A DNA stretch of 19,712 nt from JAWVYT01 sp964605205 (GTDB lineage Bacteria; Gemmatimonadota; Gemmatimonadetes; Longimicrobiales; RSA9): contig CAZSBL010000057.1 of the NCBI GenBank assembly GCA_964605205.1, forward strand, positions 1 to 19,712. The letters run 5' to 3'. A program made the position numbers and the translations under genes. Every line of letters starts with the position of its first letter. Within the stretch, counting starts at the first letter, position 1. This document shows, one piece after another, positions 12,810-19,712 of this stretch. The notes under the pieces were generated by a model. That model saw only the letters and a list, made by a program, of their open reading frames with translations, made no database searches and had not been told where the DNA came from.

Positions 12810-13886
12810 CTACCGCTCGATGGTGAGGAGCCCGGCCCGCGCGTGGGCGAGGAGGAAACCCTCGGCATCGTCCGCGGGGACGCCCACCCCGATCCTGATG
12901 CGGGCGTCGTCGGCCCATCGCTTCATGAACTGGTCGACCGACTCATCGTCACGCCCGGCCTGGTCCCGGAGCTGCCTCACGATCTCCCGCCACGATCCTT
13001 CGAGCACGGTCCCGTTGGAAAGTCGGACCCGATGCTCCGGGCGCCGGTCCGCTGGTGTCTCGGTCGAGCCGCCCCACGTCTCGGCCGCCATCTCGTATGC
13101 GGCGATCTCGATTTCGGCCAGCAGCTCGTCGATGGGGTCGGTCTCCTCCTCCAGCTGATCGAGGCGGTCCTGCCAGATCATCAGCTCCGGGTCCTTCGCC
13201 CCGAGACCGCCCACCGATCGCTTCAACTCGATCAGGCGCCAGACCGCCAGGATGTCCCAGTGTTCCGCGGGGGCCAGCGCGGCGAAGCCCTCCAGCGCGC
13301 CGGCCCAGTCGCCGGCATCGTACAGGAGGTGGGCCAGATAGACCCGGGCTTCCAGGTATCCGGGATCGAGCTCGATGGCCCGGCGCAGGTGGTCCAGCGC
13401 GTCCTGGTGTCCGAGCCGGTGGAGCGCGAACCCGAGCGCGGCCGCGAGCTCGGCGTCGGCGGGAAAGACCTCGAGGCCGGCCTCGAAGGCGTCGCGGGCT
13501 TCGTGGAAGCGCCCGTCCCGGTACAGCGCCCGGCCCATAGCCAGGAGGAGCTCGGGGTCATTGCCCGAGGGCCCGGCGAGCACGCGGTCGAAAAGCGCCC
13601 GGGCCTGGTCGTAGCGCCCGAACCGGAGCAGCGTCTCGCCGAGTCCCACTCGGGCGTCATCGTCATCGGGGTCGAGGACGAGGGCCTTTTCGAAGGCGCG
13701 GCGCGCCCAGGCGTACTCTTCCCGGGCCAGGCGGATATAGCCGAGCCCCACGTGAAGCTCGACGGCATGAGGGTAGAGCTGGAGACCTTCTTTCAGCGTT
13801 GCGAGTGCTTCGTCGTATTCACCGCGGTCATACTGCTTGTGCGCACGTTCATCATACTCTTCTGAGCTGAGGAACGGTGTGAGCAT
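12810..13886 (-). CDS. Tetratricopeptide-repeat protein
   Basis: A 358-residue cytosolic protein built mainly of TPR units. The repeats run from about residue 14 to 215, for example AHKQYDRGEYDEALATLKEG, LGYIRLAREEYAWARRAFEK, LGETLLRFGRYDQARALFDR, MGRALYRDGRFHEARDAFEA and LGFALHRLGHQDALDHLRRA. After about residue 240 comes a different domain: acidic helices (DRLDQLEEETDPIDELLAEI), then a beta-like segment (EHRVRLSNGTVLEGSWREIV) and VDQFMKRWADDARIRIGVGV. The C-terminal part is not recognised. TPRs scaffold protein-protein contacts; the partner is unknown. ATG 13886 has GGAGG about ten bases upstream. No signal peptide is seen. A hairpin at 13937-13952 separates it from the upstream asparaginase-family gene. 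Confidence 0.9.
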   Translation of the reverse strand: MLTPFLSSEEYDERAHKQYDRGEYDEALATLKEGLQLYPHAVELHVGLGYIRLAREEYAWARRAFEKALVLDPDDDDARVGLGETLLRFGRYDQARALFDRVLAGPSGNDPELLLAMGRALYRDGRFHEARDAFEAGLEVFPADAELAAALGFALHRLGHQDALDHLRRAIELDPGYLEARVYLAHLLYDAGDWAGALEGFAALAPAEHWDILAVWRLIELKRSVGGLGAKDPELMIWQDRLDQLEEETDPIDELLAEIEIAAYEMAAETWGGSTETPADRRPEHRVRLSNGTVLEGSWREIVRQLRDQAGRDDESVDQFMKRWADDARIRIGVGVPADDAEGFLLAHARAGLLTIER

Positions 13887-13936
13887 AAGCGGCGCCTCCA
13901 GGTCCAGTGGAAATGGACGGATCGAGATTTCGGAAG

Positions 13937-13952
13937 GACCGCCTCAGCGGTC
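13937..13952 (-). terminator. Compact hairpin after the asparaginase-family gene
   Basis: GACCGC (13937-13942) and GCGGTC (13947-13952) form a perfect six-base stem with a four-base loop. It lies 41 bases after the stop at 13993 and before the TPR gene start. There is no U-run in the minus-strand transcript. Confidence 0.45.
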
Positions 13953-13992
13953 GTTTGAATGTAATCAGTGCCGGATGCCCCTGCCAGCCCCG

Positions 13993-15150
13993 CTAGCGTT
14001 CGAAGAGATAGGCGCTGTCGCGGATCTCGGCCACATCGCCGGTGGCCACCGCGTACCGGCTCGGCCAGATCGCTCCGGCACCATACTCACCGGCTTTGTT
14101 CACCACGTAGTAGTTGACCTGGAAGGCGGGCCGGCCGTCGTCGGTCTGGAGCCGCGGCTGGGCCTCGGTGAACCGCACGATGCGGCGGAGCGCGGCCAGC
14201 GCCGCGTCGGTGGGGCTCATCCCCTGGCGCAGCATCTCGACCACGGTGTGGCCGCCCAGCGTCTTGATCACCGCCTCGCCGCGGCCCGTGGAGCCGGCGG
14301 CGCCGACGTCGTTGTCCACGTAGAGTCCGCAGCCGATGAGCGGCGAGTCGCCCACGCGGCCCGGGATCTTCCACGCCAGCCCGCTGGTTGTGGTGACGCC
14401 GGACAGGTTCCCGTCCGCGTCCACGGCGCTGCAGTTGATGGTGCCCCAGGGGCGCACACCGTCGTACGACTCGAGCAGCCCCTGCTCCAGGGTGTACTCG
14501 TCGTGCATCCCGCCCTCGTGCTCGTGCCCGCCCTCGTGGCTCCGGTACGGCGTGGTGAGGTTCTCGAAGAGCGGTGACTCGCCGAGCATGGTCTCGCTGC
14601 CCGTGAGCCAGTCGTCGCGGTCGGAAACCGACGCCTTCCAGCGCATCCACCGGGCCCGCGCCGCCGGGGTGAGGAGCGTGTCGTGGATCTCGAAGCCCAT
14701 CTGCCGGGCGAACTGCCGGGCGCCGTCGCCCACCAGCAGGACGTGGTCGGTGTACCGCATCACCGCCACCGCCACCCGCGACGGCGTCTTCACGCCCTCG
14801 AGGGCGGCCACCGCGCCGGCGCCGCGAGACGGGCCGTGCATGACCGACGAGTCGAGCTGGACCACCCCCTCCTCGTTGGGCAGACCGCCGTAGCCGACGC
14901 TCATATCCTCGGGGTCGAGCTCCACCAGGTTCACGCCCTCGACCACGCCCTGGAGCGTGTCGCCACCCCTGCGGATCACCTCGAGGGCGTGGCGCACGGC
15001 GTGGCGCCCGTTGGCGCTGGCCACCACCACCGGCTCGACGGCGCGGGTGCGGACGTAGGGCGCGCCTTCGAGGGTGCGGGGAACGGAACCGAGAGCGGCG
15101 GCGCCGAGGCCGGCGCCGGTGACCCGGATGAAATCGCGTCGAGACGTCAT
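13993..15150 (-). CDS. Tat-exported glycosylasparaginase-family hydrolase
   Basis: A 385-residue Ntn hydrolase of the N4-(beta-N-acetylglucosaminyl)-L-asparaginase / isoaspartyl peptidase family, which cleaves the amide bond of asparagine-linked sugars or isoaspartyl peptides. It is made as a precursor and splits itself before a catalytic threonine, here most likely T237 in WGTINCSAVD. The sequence after it, GVTTTSGLAWKIPGRVGDSP and then GCGLYVDNDVGAAGSTGRGE, is the family substrate region. The N-terminus SRRDFIRVTGAGLGAAALG is a twin-arginine export signal. Just before the cleavage site lies a His/Glu/Gly-rich stretch, SHEGGHEHEGGMHDEY (about 204-219). ATG 15150 has AAGAGGC upstream. It stands alone, 93 bases after the regulator gene ending at 15244, and may be read with it. 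The true substrate is not known. Confidence 0.93.
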   Translation of the reverse strand: MTSRRDFIRVTGAGLGAAALGSVPRTLEGAPYVRTRAVEPVVVASANGRHAVRHALEVIRRGGDTLQGVVEGVNLVELDPEDMSVGYGGLPNEEGVVQLDSSVMHGPSRGAGAVAALEGVKTPSRVAVAVMRYTDHVLLVGDGARQFARQMGFEIHDTLLTPAARARWMRWKASVSDRDDWLTGSETMLGESPLFENLTTPYRSHEGGHEHEGGMHDEYTLEQGLLESYDGVRPWGTINCSAVDADGNLSGVTTTSGLAWKIPGRVGDSPLIGCGLYVDNDVGAAGSTGRGEAVIKTLGGHTVVEMLRQGMSPTDAALAALRRIVRFTEAQPRLQTDDGRPAFQVNYYVVNKAGEYGAGAIWPSRYAVATGDVAEIRDSAYLFER

Positions 15151-15243
15151 GGCTGCCTCTTCAGGGTTCGGGTAATCAATGGCGGGGGCTGGAGGCGAAG
15201 CTAGGAAGCCGGCGGGGGTGATGCCAGTCGGGCGGAGGAGGCG

Positions 15244-16590
15244 CTACCGCCCCACGGAGCGGAGCCCGTAACGATCCATCTTGTCGTAGAGGGCGGCCCT
15301 GGAGATCCCGAGGACGCGGGCGGCCTGGGAGCGGTTCCCTTCCGTGCGCTCGAGGATCCGGGCCATGTGACGACGCTCGACCTCCTTCAGCGTGAGCGGC
15401 TCCCCCCCGTTCCCGGTGGGGGCTCCCCCCCGGTCGCGCATCTCCGCGGGCAGGTGCCGGGGCTGGATCTCAGTGGCGTCGGCGGCCAGGATCAGGATCC
15501 GCTCGAGCACGTTCCGCATCTCCCGGATGTTGCCCGGCCACCGGTAGTGGACCAGCAGCTGGAGCGCTTCCTCGCTGATGGCGTCGGGCCCGCCCCGGAT
15601 CGTCTCCGTCAGGTCATCGAGGACCCGGTGGACCATCCAGGCGATATCCTCGTGGCTCCGCTCCCGCATGGGCGGCAGGGTGAGCGGGAGCACGTTCAGC
15701 CGGTAGTACAGGTCCTCGCGGAAGGAGCCATCGTGGATCCCGGTGGTCAGGTCGCGGTTCGTGGCCGCGATGAGCCGGACGTCGACCTGGATCTCCCGGG
15801 TGCCGCCGAGGCGCCGGAAGGTCCGGTTCTCGAGGACCTTGAGCAGCTTCGGCTGGAGCTCCGGCGCCAGGTCTCCCACCTCGTCGAGGAAGATGGCCCC
15901 ACCATCGGCCACCTCGAAGAGTCCCTGCTTCCGCTCCTTGGCGTCGGTGAAGGCACCCTTCTCGTGGCCGAACAGCTCCGAGTCGAGGAAGGTGGCGCTC
16001 AGCCCGCCGCAGTTGACCTCGACGAACGGCCGGCCCCGGCGGACGGAGCGATCGTGGATCCGGCGGGCCACCCACCCCTTCCCGGTCCCCGTCTCGCCCT
16101 GGAGGAGCACCGTCCCGTCGCCGGCGGCGATCCGGTTCATCCGGTCCTCGATCTCGCGCATCCCCAGCGATGGGCCGAGGGTGACCTCGCTGCCCCCGTG
16201 TGCGGCCTGGCCCGCGTGCCGCAGCTGGATCCGCTCTTCCTGCCCCTCGATCACGGCCGCCAGGTGATCGAGCTCCACCGGCTTGGTCAGGAAGTTCTCC
16301 GCGCCGAGGCGCATTGCCTCCACCGCCGTCTCGATATCACCGTGACCCGTCAGCATGATCACCCGGGCCTCCTCGTCGAGCTCCCTCAGCCGGCGCAGCA
16401 CGGGCAGGCCGTTCATATCCGGCAGATCCAGGTCGAGGAGCACCAGCTCCGGCCGCTCGATGGCGTAGAGCTCCAGTGCCCGCTCGCCGGTGGCCGCCCG
16501 GAGGATGCCCCAGCCGCGCTTCTCGAAGAAGCGGGAGAGGAGGGTGAGGACCCCGCCGTCGTCGTCGACCAGGAGGACCGCGCCCCGCAT
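15244..16590 (-). CDS. NtrC-type sigma-54-dependent response regulator
   Basis: A 448-residue transcription activator that, when phosphorylated, uses ATP to open sigma-54 promoters. The receiver domain has D53 (LLDLDLP) and K103 (FLTKP). The AAA+ domain has Walker A GETGTGK (165-171), Walker B GAIFLDEVGDL (231-241) and an RWPGNIREMRN sensor region. The C-terminal Fis-type helix-turn-helix reads RTEGNRSQAARVLGISRAAL. The sigma-54 contact loop is GAFTDA (212-217) rather than the usual GAFTGA. The linker before the helix-turn-helix is encoded by two C7-type runs. ATG 16590 is preferred: its A is the last base of the upstream TGA (TGATG), implying coupled translation; GTG 16593 is the alternative. 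No kinase gene is in the window. Confidence 0.95.
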   Translation of the reverse strand: MRGAVLLVDDDGGVLTLLSRFFEKRGWGILRAATGERALELYAIERPELVLLDLDLPDMNGLPVLRRLRELDEEARVIMLTGHGDIETAVEAMRLGAENFLTKPVELDHLAAVIEGQEERIQLRHAGQAAHGGSEVTLGPSLGMREIEDRMNRIAAGDGTVLLQGETGTGKGWVARRIHDRSVRRGRPFVEVNCGGLSATFLDSELFGHEKGAFTDAKERKQGLFEVADGGAIFLDEVGDLAPELQPKLLKVLENRTFRRLGGTREIQVDVRLIAATNRDLTTGIHDGSFREDLYYRLNVLPLTLPPMRERSHEDIAWMVHRVLDDLTETIRGGPDAISEEALQLLVHYRWPGNIREMRNVLERILILAADATEIQPRHLPAEMRDRGGAPTGNGGEPLTLKEVERRHMARILERTEGNRSQAARVLGISRAALYDKMDRYGLRSVGR

Positions 16591-17645
16591 CACGATGCCC
16601 GCGCGACCCGGGAGGCGAGAGCGTCCGCCGCGTGGCCGGCGATCCCGGGGTCGAACTGTTGGCCGGCCTCGGTTTCGATCTCCCGGACCGCGTCTTCCGG
16701 CGTCAGAGCGGCCCGGTATGGCCGTGCGGTGGTCATGGCGTCGAAGGCGTCGGCCACCGCCACGATCCGGGCGCCGAGGGGGATCTGGTCACCGGCCAAC
16801 CCGTCGGGGTAGCCGTCGCCGTCCCACCGCTCGTGATGGTGCCGGACCACATTGAGGACCGTGGGGTCGTCCAGGAGCGGGGTCAGGATCTCGACCCCCA
16901 CCACCGGGTGCGACTCGATGTGCTCGCGCTCGGAGAGCTCCAACGGCCCGTTCTTCCGGAGGAGCCCGCCCTGCACACCGATCTTGCCGATGTCGTGGAG
17001 CTGACCCCCCACCTCCAGGGATTCACGGTCCACGCCGCCGAGCCGATCGAGGAGCGCCAGCGCGTAGCGGGCCACGCGATCCGAGTGCCCGCGCGTGTGC
17101 GGGTCCTTCGCCTCCAGCGCCTTGACCAGCGAGAGGATGCTCGAAAGGTAGAGCCGCTCCAGCCGCTGCGCCTGCTGCCGGACCCGGTTCTCCAGCTCCC
17201 GGCGGTACGACCGGTTCTCGATCAGGAGCCGCCGGTGCTCGCGGGCCCGGTGGGTGGCGTGCAGGAGCGCCGCGGGGTCGAACGGCTTGACCAGGTAGTC
17301 ATCGGCGTCGATCCGGAGCGCCTCCACCGCCGTCTTGAGAGTAGTGCTCCCGGTGATGATGATCACCTGGATCGTGGGGTCCCGGGCCTTCAGCTCCCGG
17401 GCCAGGTCCAGCCCCGACTCGCCCGGCATGTGCACGTCGGCGAACACCAACCCGTACGACTCCTGCTCCACCTTCTCCAGCGCCTCGCGGCCCGAGTGGG
17501 CCACATGGCACGTCATCCCTTCCCGCTCGAGCCACTTGGCCACCGTGGCCGCCACCGCCGGCTGGTCATCGACCACCAACGCGGGACCGATGGCCGGTGC
17601 ATCGCCGATCTCGATCCCGGGTTGTCTCACTGCATCCGCTTCCAT
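16590..17645 (-). CDS. Response regulator with HD-GYP phosphodiesterase domain
   Basis: A 351-residue cytosolic response regulator whose output domain should hydrolyse cyclic di-GMP. The receiver domain (about 20-135) has the expected acidic pair VVDD, phospho-acceptor D70 (VFADVHMPG) and K120 (DDYLVKP). A coiled-coil linker (about 135-170) leads to the HD-GYP domain: GHSDRVARYA, HDIGKIGV with H217/D218, HPVVGVEIL, and HHERWDGDGYPDGL with the GYP signature (278-280). All the usual metal-ligand motifs are present, so it is probably active. ATG 17645 is chosen for the strong GGGAGGAGG upstream. The gene overlaps the sigma-54 activator by one base at TGATG, so the two regulators are made together, perhaps answering the same missing kinase and linking c-di-GMP to transcription. 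Confidence 0.95.
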   Translation of the reverse strand: MEADAVRQPGIEIGDAPAIGPALVVDDQPAVAATVAKWLEREGMTCHVAHSGREALEKVEQESYGLVFADVHMPGESGLDLARELKARDPTIQVIIITGSTTLKTAVEALRIDADDYLVKPFDPAALLHATHRAREHRRLLIENRSYRRELENRVRQQAQRLERLYLSSILSLVKALEAKDPHTRGHSDRVARYALALLDRLGGVDRESLEVGGQLHDIGKIGVQGGLLRKNGPLELSEREHIESHPVVGVEILTPLLDDPTVLNVVRHHHERWDGDGYPDGLAGDQIPLGARIVAVADAFDAMTTARPYRAALTPEDAVREIETEAGQQFDPGIAGHAADALASRVARAS

Positions 17646-17731
17646 GGAACCTCCTCCCAATCCCATTGTCGGCAGATGGCCGGCGACCTTTAGGGCCGCC
17701 GGGGCGGCGGAGGCGGGTGGCGGATGTACGA

Positions 17732-17759
17732 ACGCCGGCACATTGGGCTGTGCCGGCGT
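17732..17759 (-). terminator. Perfect 10-base-pair hairpin after the 89-residue gene
   Basis: ACGCCGGCAC (17732-17741) and GTGCCGGCGT (17750-17759) pair perfectly around an eight-base loop. It lies 23 bases beyond the stop at 17783 and before the regulator pair, so it should insulate the operon. There is no U-run. Confidence 0.6.
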
Positions 17760-17782
17760 CCGACCGTGCAGCTATGACCGCG

Positions 17783-18052
17783 TCAGGCCGTGGCGCCTTC
17801 CTTCCACTCCGAGGGCGCCGTGTTGGCCTTGCCGTGCCGGATCACGGGACGGCAGTAGCGCATCCCGAGCTGCTCCAGCTGCTTCAGCTCCGCGTTCGAC
17901 AGGGCGGGGTACCGCTCCTCGATGAACTGCAGCGTGTCATCCAGCCACTCTTTCTGCTGGTCATCGGTCGCCTCGAGCACGCCACACCGGTTGATGTGGC
18001 TGAAGAGCTCATCGCGAGCCTTGTCCAGCGTCGTACGATCGTGTTTACCCAA
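17783..18052 (-). CDS. Small helical hypothetical protein, TTG start
   Basis: An 89-residue soluble protein of unknown function. It looks mainly helical: DKARDELFSHINRCGVLEA, QQKEWLDDTLQFIEERYPAL, then NAELKQLEQLGMRYCRPVI, with a disordered tail. The two cysteines (CGVL and RYCRP) could form a metal or redox site but the spacing matches no family I know. The start is the TTG at 18052, because the frame has no better start there and GGGAGG lies six bases upstream. It is followed by a strong hairpin and is divergent from hyuB with about 107 bases between them, so the two may share control. Confidence 0.75.
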   Translation of the reverse strand: MGKHDRTTLDKARDELFSHINRCGVLEATDDQQKEWLDDTLQFIEERYPALSNAELKQLEQLGMRYCRPVIRHGKANTAPSEWKEGATA

Positions 18053-18085
18053 GCGTGCCTCCCTATACTATCAAAGGACTCGAAG

Positions 18086-18113
18086 TTGTCTTTGGCCCAC
18101 CGCACCGTACACT
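18086..18113 (+). promoter_or_regulatory. Candidate promoter for hyuB
   Basis: TTGTCT (18086-18091) and TACACT (18108-18113) are 16 bases apart. A start near 18120 gives a 40-base leader with AGAGGA at 18146-18151. Both boxes are fair matches to the sigma-70 type. Judged by eye. Confidence 0.45.
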
Positions 18114-18159
18114 GGACGGAAAGAATGGTGCCAGCCCCAGAATGTAGAGGACCGTCCCC

Positions 18160-19712
18160 ATGATGCAAACTCCCGAGCCGATCCGCGATCCCGTCCGCCT
18201 CGAGATCTACCGCCATCTGCTGACGGCGCTGGCCGAGGAAATGGGCGCCACGCTGCGACGTTCGGCGTATTCGCCGAACATCAAGGAGCGGCGCGACTAC
18301 TCGTGCGCCCTCTTCGACACCGCCGGCGACCCGGTGGCCATGGGCGACCATATGCCCGTCCACCTCGGCGCCATGCCCATGAGCGTCCAGGCCGCCCTCG
18401 CCGAGCTCGGCACCCTCGCCCCCGGCGACGTGGCGGCGCTCAACGATCCGTTCCGCGGCGGGACCCACCTGCCGGACATCACCGTGGTGGCGCCCGTCTA
18501 CATCGACGCCACCCTCATAGCCTACGTGGCCGCCAGGGCCCACCACGCCGATGTGGGCGGGATGGCCGCCGGCTCCATGCCGCTGGCCACCGAGATCTAT
18601 CAGGAGGGACTCCGGATCCCGGCCGTCCGGCTCATGGTCGACGGTCGGAAGGTCGACGACGTGTGGCGGCTGCTCCTGGCCAATGTACGCACGCCCGGGG
18701 AGCGGGAAGGCGACCTGGACGCCCAGCTCGCCGCGCTGGTGGCGGGCCGCCGTCGCCTGGAAGACCTGGCCGCCCGTCGCGGTGTGACCGAGCTCCGGGC
18801 CGCCATGGCCGGGCTCCTCGAGTACGCCGACCGGCTGCTCCGGACCGGGATCGCCGAGATCCCCGACGGCACGTACGAGGCCGAAGACTTCATGGAGGAC
18901 GACGGTGTCGTTGACGACGACAGCGCGTCGTCCTCCTGGCCGGAGCCCCTCCCGATCCGGCTCCGGCTCAACATCTCCGGCGACGAGGTGGAAGCCGACT
19001 TCACCGGCACCGCGCCACAGGCCCGGGGCGGGATCAACGCCGTGGAGGCCATCACCGCATCGGCCACCCGGTACGCGCTCCGGGTGGTGGTCGAGCGGCT
19101 CCTGGACCAGCCGCTCCCGGCCGGCGGCGGCGCCATGGGCCCCCTCACGCTGACCGTCCCGCCGGGGACGCTGGTCAGCGCCCGGCCGCCGGCCAGCGTG
19201 GCGGGCGGAAACGTGGAGACGTCGCAGCGGATCACCGACGTGCTCCTGCTGGCGCTGGCGCAGGCCGTGCCGGAGATCGCCGCGGCCCAGAGCCAGGGGA
19301 CCATGAACAACCTGACCGTAGGCGGGATCGATCCGCGCTCGGGCCAGCCGTTCGCTTACTACGAGACCATGGCCGGCGGAATGGGTGGCGGCGGCGACGG
19401 CCCCGGCCTCAGCGGCGTCCACGTCCACATGACCAACTCGCTGAACACGCCGATCGAGGCGCTCGAGCACGCCTACCCGTTCCGCGTGCGCGAGTACTCG
19501 ATCCGGCGGGGCACCGGTGGCGCCGGGAAGCACCCCGGCGGCGATGGACTTCACCGCGAGATCGAGCTCCTGGCCGATGGCGACATCAGCCTCTTGAGCG
19601 AGCGCCGCCGGGTCGCGCCCCGGGGGCTGGCCGGCGGCGGCGAGGGCGCACCCGGCGAGAACGTCCTGATCCGCGACGGCGAGGAGCGGGCGCTTCCCAC
19701 CAAGGCCACGTT
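18160..19712 (+). CDS. hyuB: Hydantoinase B/oxoprolinase family protein (partial)
   Basis: At least 517 residues, continuing past the right edge. It belongs to the HyuB family, the second subunit of ATP-dependent hydantoinases, 5-oxoprolinases and acetone-carboxylase-like enzymes, which open cyclic amides. Family blocks are clear: DPVRLEIYRHLLTALAEEMG, SPNIKERRDYSCALFDTAG, GDHMPVHLGAMPMSV, AALNDPFRGGTHLPDITVVA, ARAHHADVGGMAAGSMPLAT, TQSQGTMNN-like AQSQGTMNNLTVGG, YETMAGGMGGGGDGPG and HVHMTNSLNTPIEALEHAYP. ATG 18160 (or the adjacent ATG 18163) follows AGAGGA by eight bases. The first subunit HyuA normally lies next to it; it is not upstream, so it may be downstream outside the window or absent. 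The exact substrate cannot be inferred. Confidence 0.93.
   Translation, partial: MMQTPEPIRDPVRLEIYRHLLTALAEEMGATLRRSAYSPNIKERRDYSCALFDTAGDPVAMGDHMPVHLGAMPMSVQAALAELGTLAPGDVAALNDPFRGGTHLPDITVVAPVYIDATLIAYVAARAHHADVGGMAAGSMPLATEIYQEGLRIPAVRLMVDGRKVDDVWRLLLANVRTPGEREGDLDAQLAALVAGRRRLEDLAARRGVTELRAAMAGLLEYADRLLRTGIAEIPDGTYEAEDFMEDDGVVDDDSASSSWPEPLPIRLRLNISGDEVEADFTGTAPQARGGINAVEAITASATRYALRVVVERLLDQPLPAGGGAMGPLTLTVPPGTLVSARPPASVAGGNVETSQRITDVLLLALAQAVPEIAAAQSQGTMNNLTVGGIDPRSGQPFAYYETMAGGMGGGGDGPGLSGVHVHMTNSLNTPIEALEHAYPFRVREYSIRRGTGGAGKHPGGDGLHREIELLADGDISLLSERRRVAPRGLAGGGEGAPGENVLIRDGEERALPTKAT

Noticed and set aside
15367..16812. 481-residue plus-strand frame opposite the response regulators
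   Set aside because: The minus-strand genes carry full conserved domains; the plus frame is R/P/L-rich shadow sequence.
18065..18092. Minus-strand promoter AAGACA-16-TAGTAT for the 89-residue gene
   Set aside because: The predicted transcript start near 18058 would remove most of the GGGAGG ribosome site at 18062-18057, so the assignment conflicts with the clear site.
17884..19554. 556-residue minus-strand frame opposite hyuB
   Set aside because: The plus-strand HyuB family match is unambiguous across the region; the minus frame has no domain.
1..19712. CRISPR array, tRNA or rRNA gene, transposase, phage or known defence genes
   Set aside because: Intergenic regions were read for regular spaced repeats, cloverleaf-like patterns and rRNA-like sequence, and proteins for transposase, integrase or nuclease motifs; none was seen.

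Overview
The window is about 19.7 kb of very GC-rich bacterial chromosome. Genes are dense, most carry Shine-Dalgarno sequences (GGAG/AGGAG) 4-10 bases before the start, and several use GTG or TTG. The mix suggests a high-GC diderm: Tat and lipoprotein signals, a c-type cytochrome lipoprotein, an NtrC-type sigma-54 activator, SPFH and NSS proteins. The N-terminal domain of the zinc-ribbon protein and several small hypothetical proteins resemble, from memory, proteins of Gemmatimonadota. That assignment is an inference of modest confidence; there is no rRNA or tRNA in the window to test it.

Layout, left to right. (1) 1-1464: ssb, a small SH3/KOW-like protein on the opposite strand, and a divergent two-helix membrane protein. 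(2) 1500-3800, the least ordinary part: a ribbon-helix-helix-like protein, a proline-rich protein carrying a nine-G tract, a 443-base region with GC near 49% in its centre that contains repeated CGGATGTG motifs, a larger unknown protein sharing a C-terminal motif with the proline-rich one, and a 416-base non-coding stretch bounded by 27-base inverted repeats of the CGCGGAG type. (3) 3803-5685: a Na+-dependent NSS transporter and a divergent small lipoprotein. (4) 5752-9958, minus strand: thiolase, slipin/stomatin (SPFH) protein and a tandem-repeat membrane protein, tightly packed, followed by 3-hydroxybutyryl-CoA dehydrogenase. Thiolase and dehydrogenase form a two-step acetyl-CoA/acetoacetyl-CoA/3-hydroxybutyryl-CoA module. 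(5) 10170-13886, minus strand: an isopropylmalate-dehydrogenase-type enzyme, a cytochrome c lipoprotein, a double zinc-ribbon protein and a TPR protein. (6) 13993-17645: a Tat-exported glycosylasparaginase-family hydrolase, and two response regulators (HD-GYP, then NtrC type) overlapping at TGATG. No histidine kinase is visible. (7) 17783-19712: a TTG-started 89-residue protein, and divergently hyuB (hydantoinase B/oxoprolinase), which runs off the right edge.

I do not see a CRISPR array, insertion sequence, prophage or recognised defence system. The best candidates for something undescribed are the 1.5-3.8 kb island, the SPFH plus repeat-membrane-protein pair, and the coupled HD-GYP/sigma-54 regulator pair. 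All three are hypotheses from reading the sequence alone.
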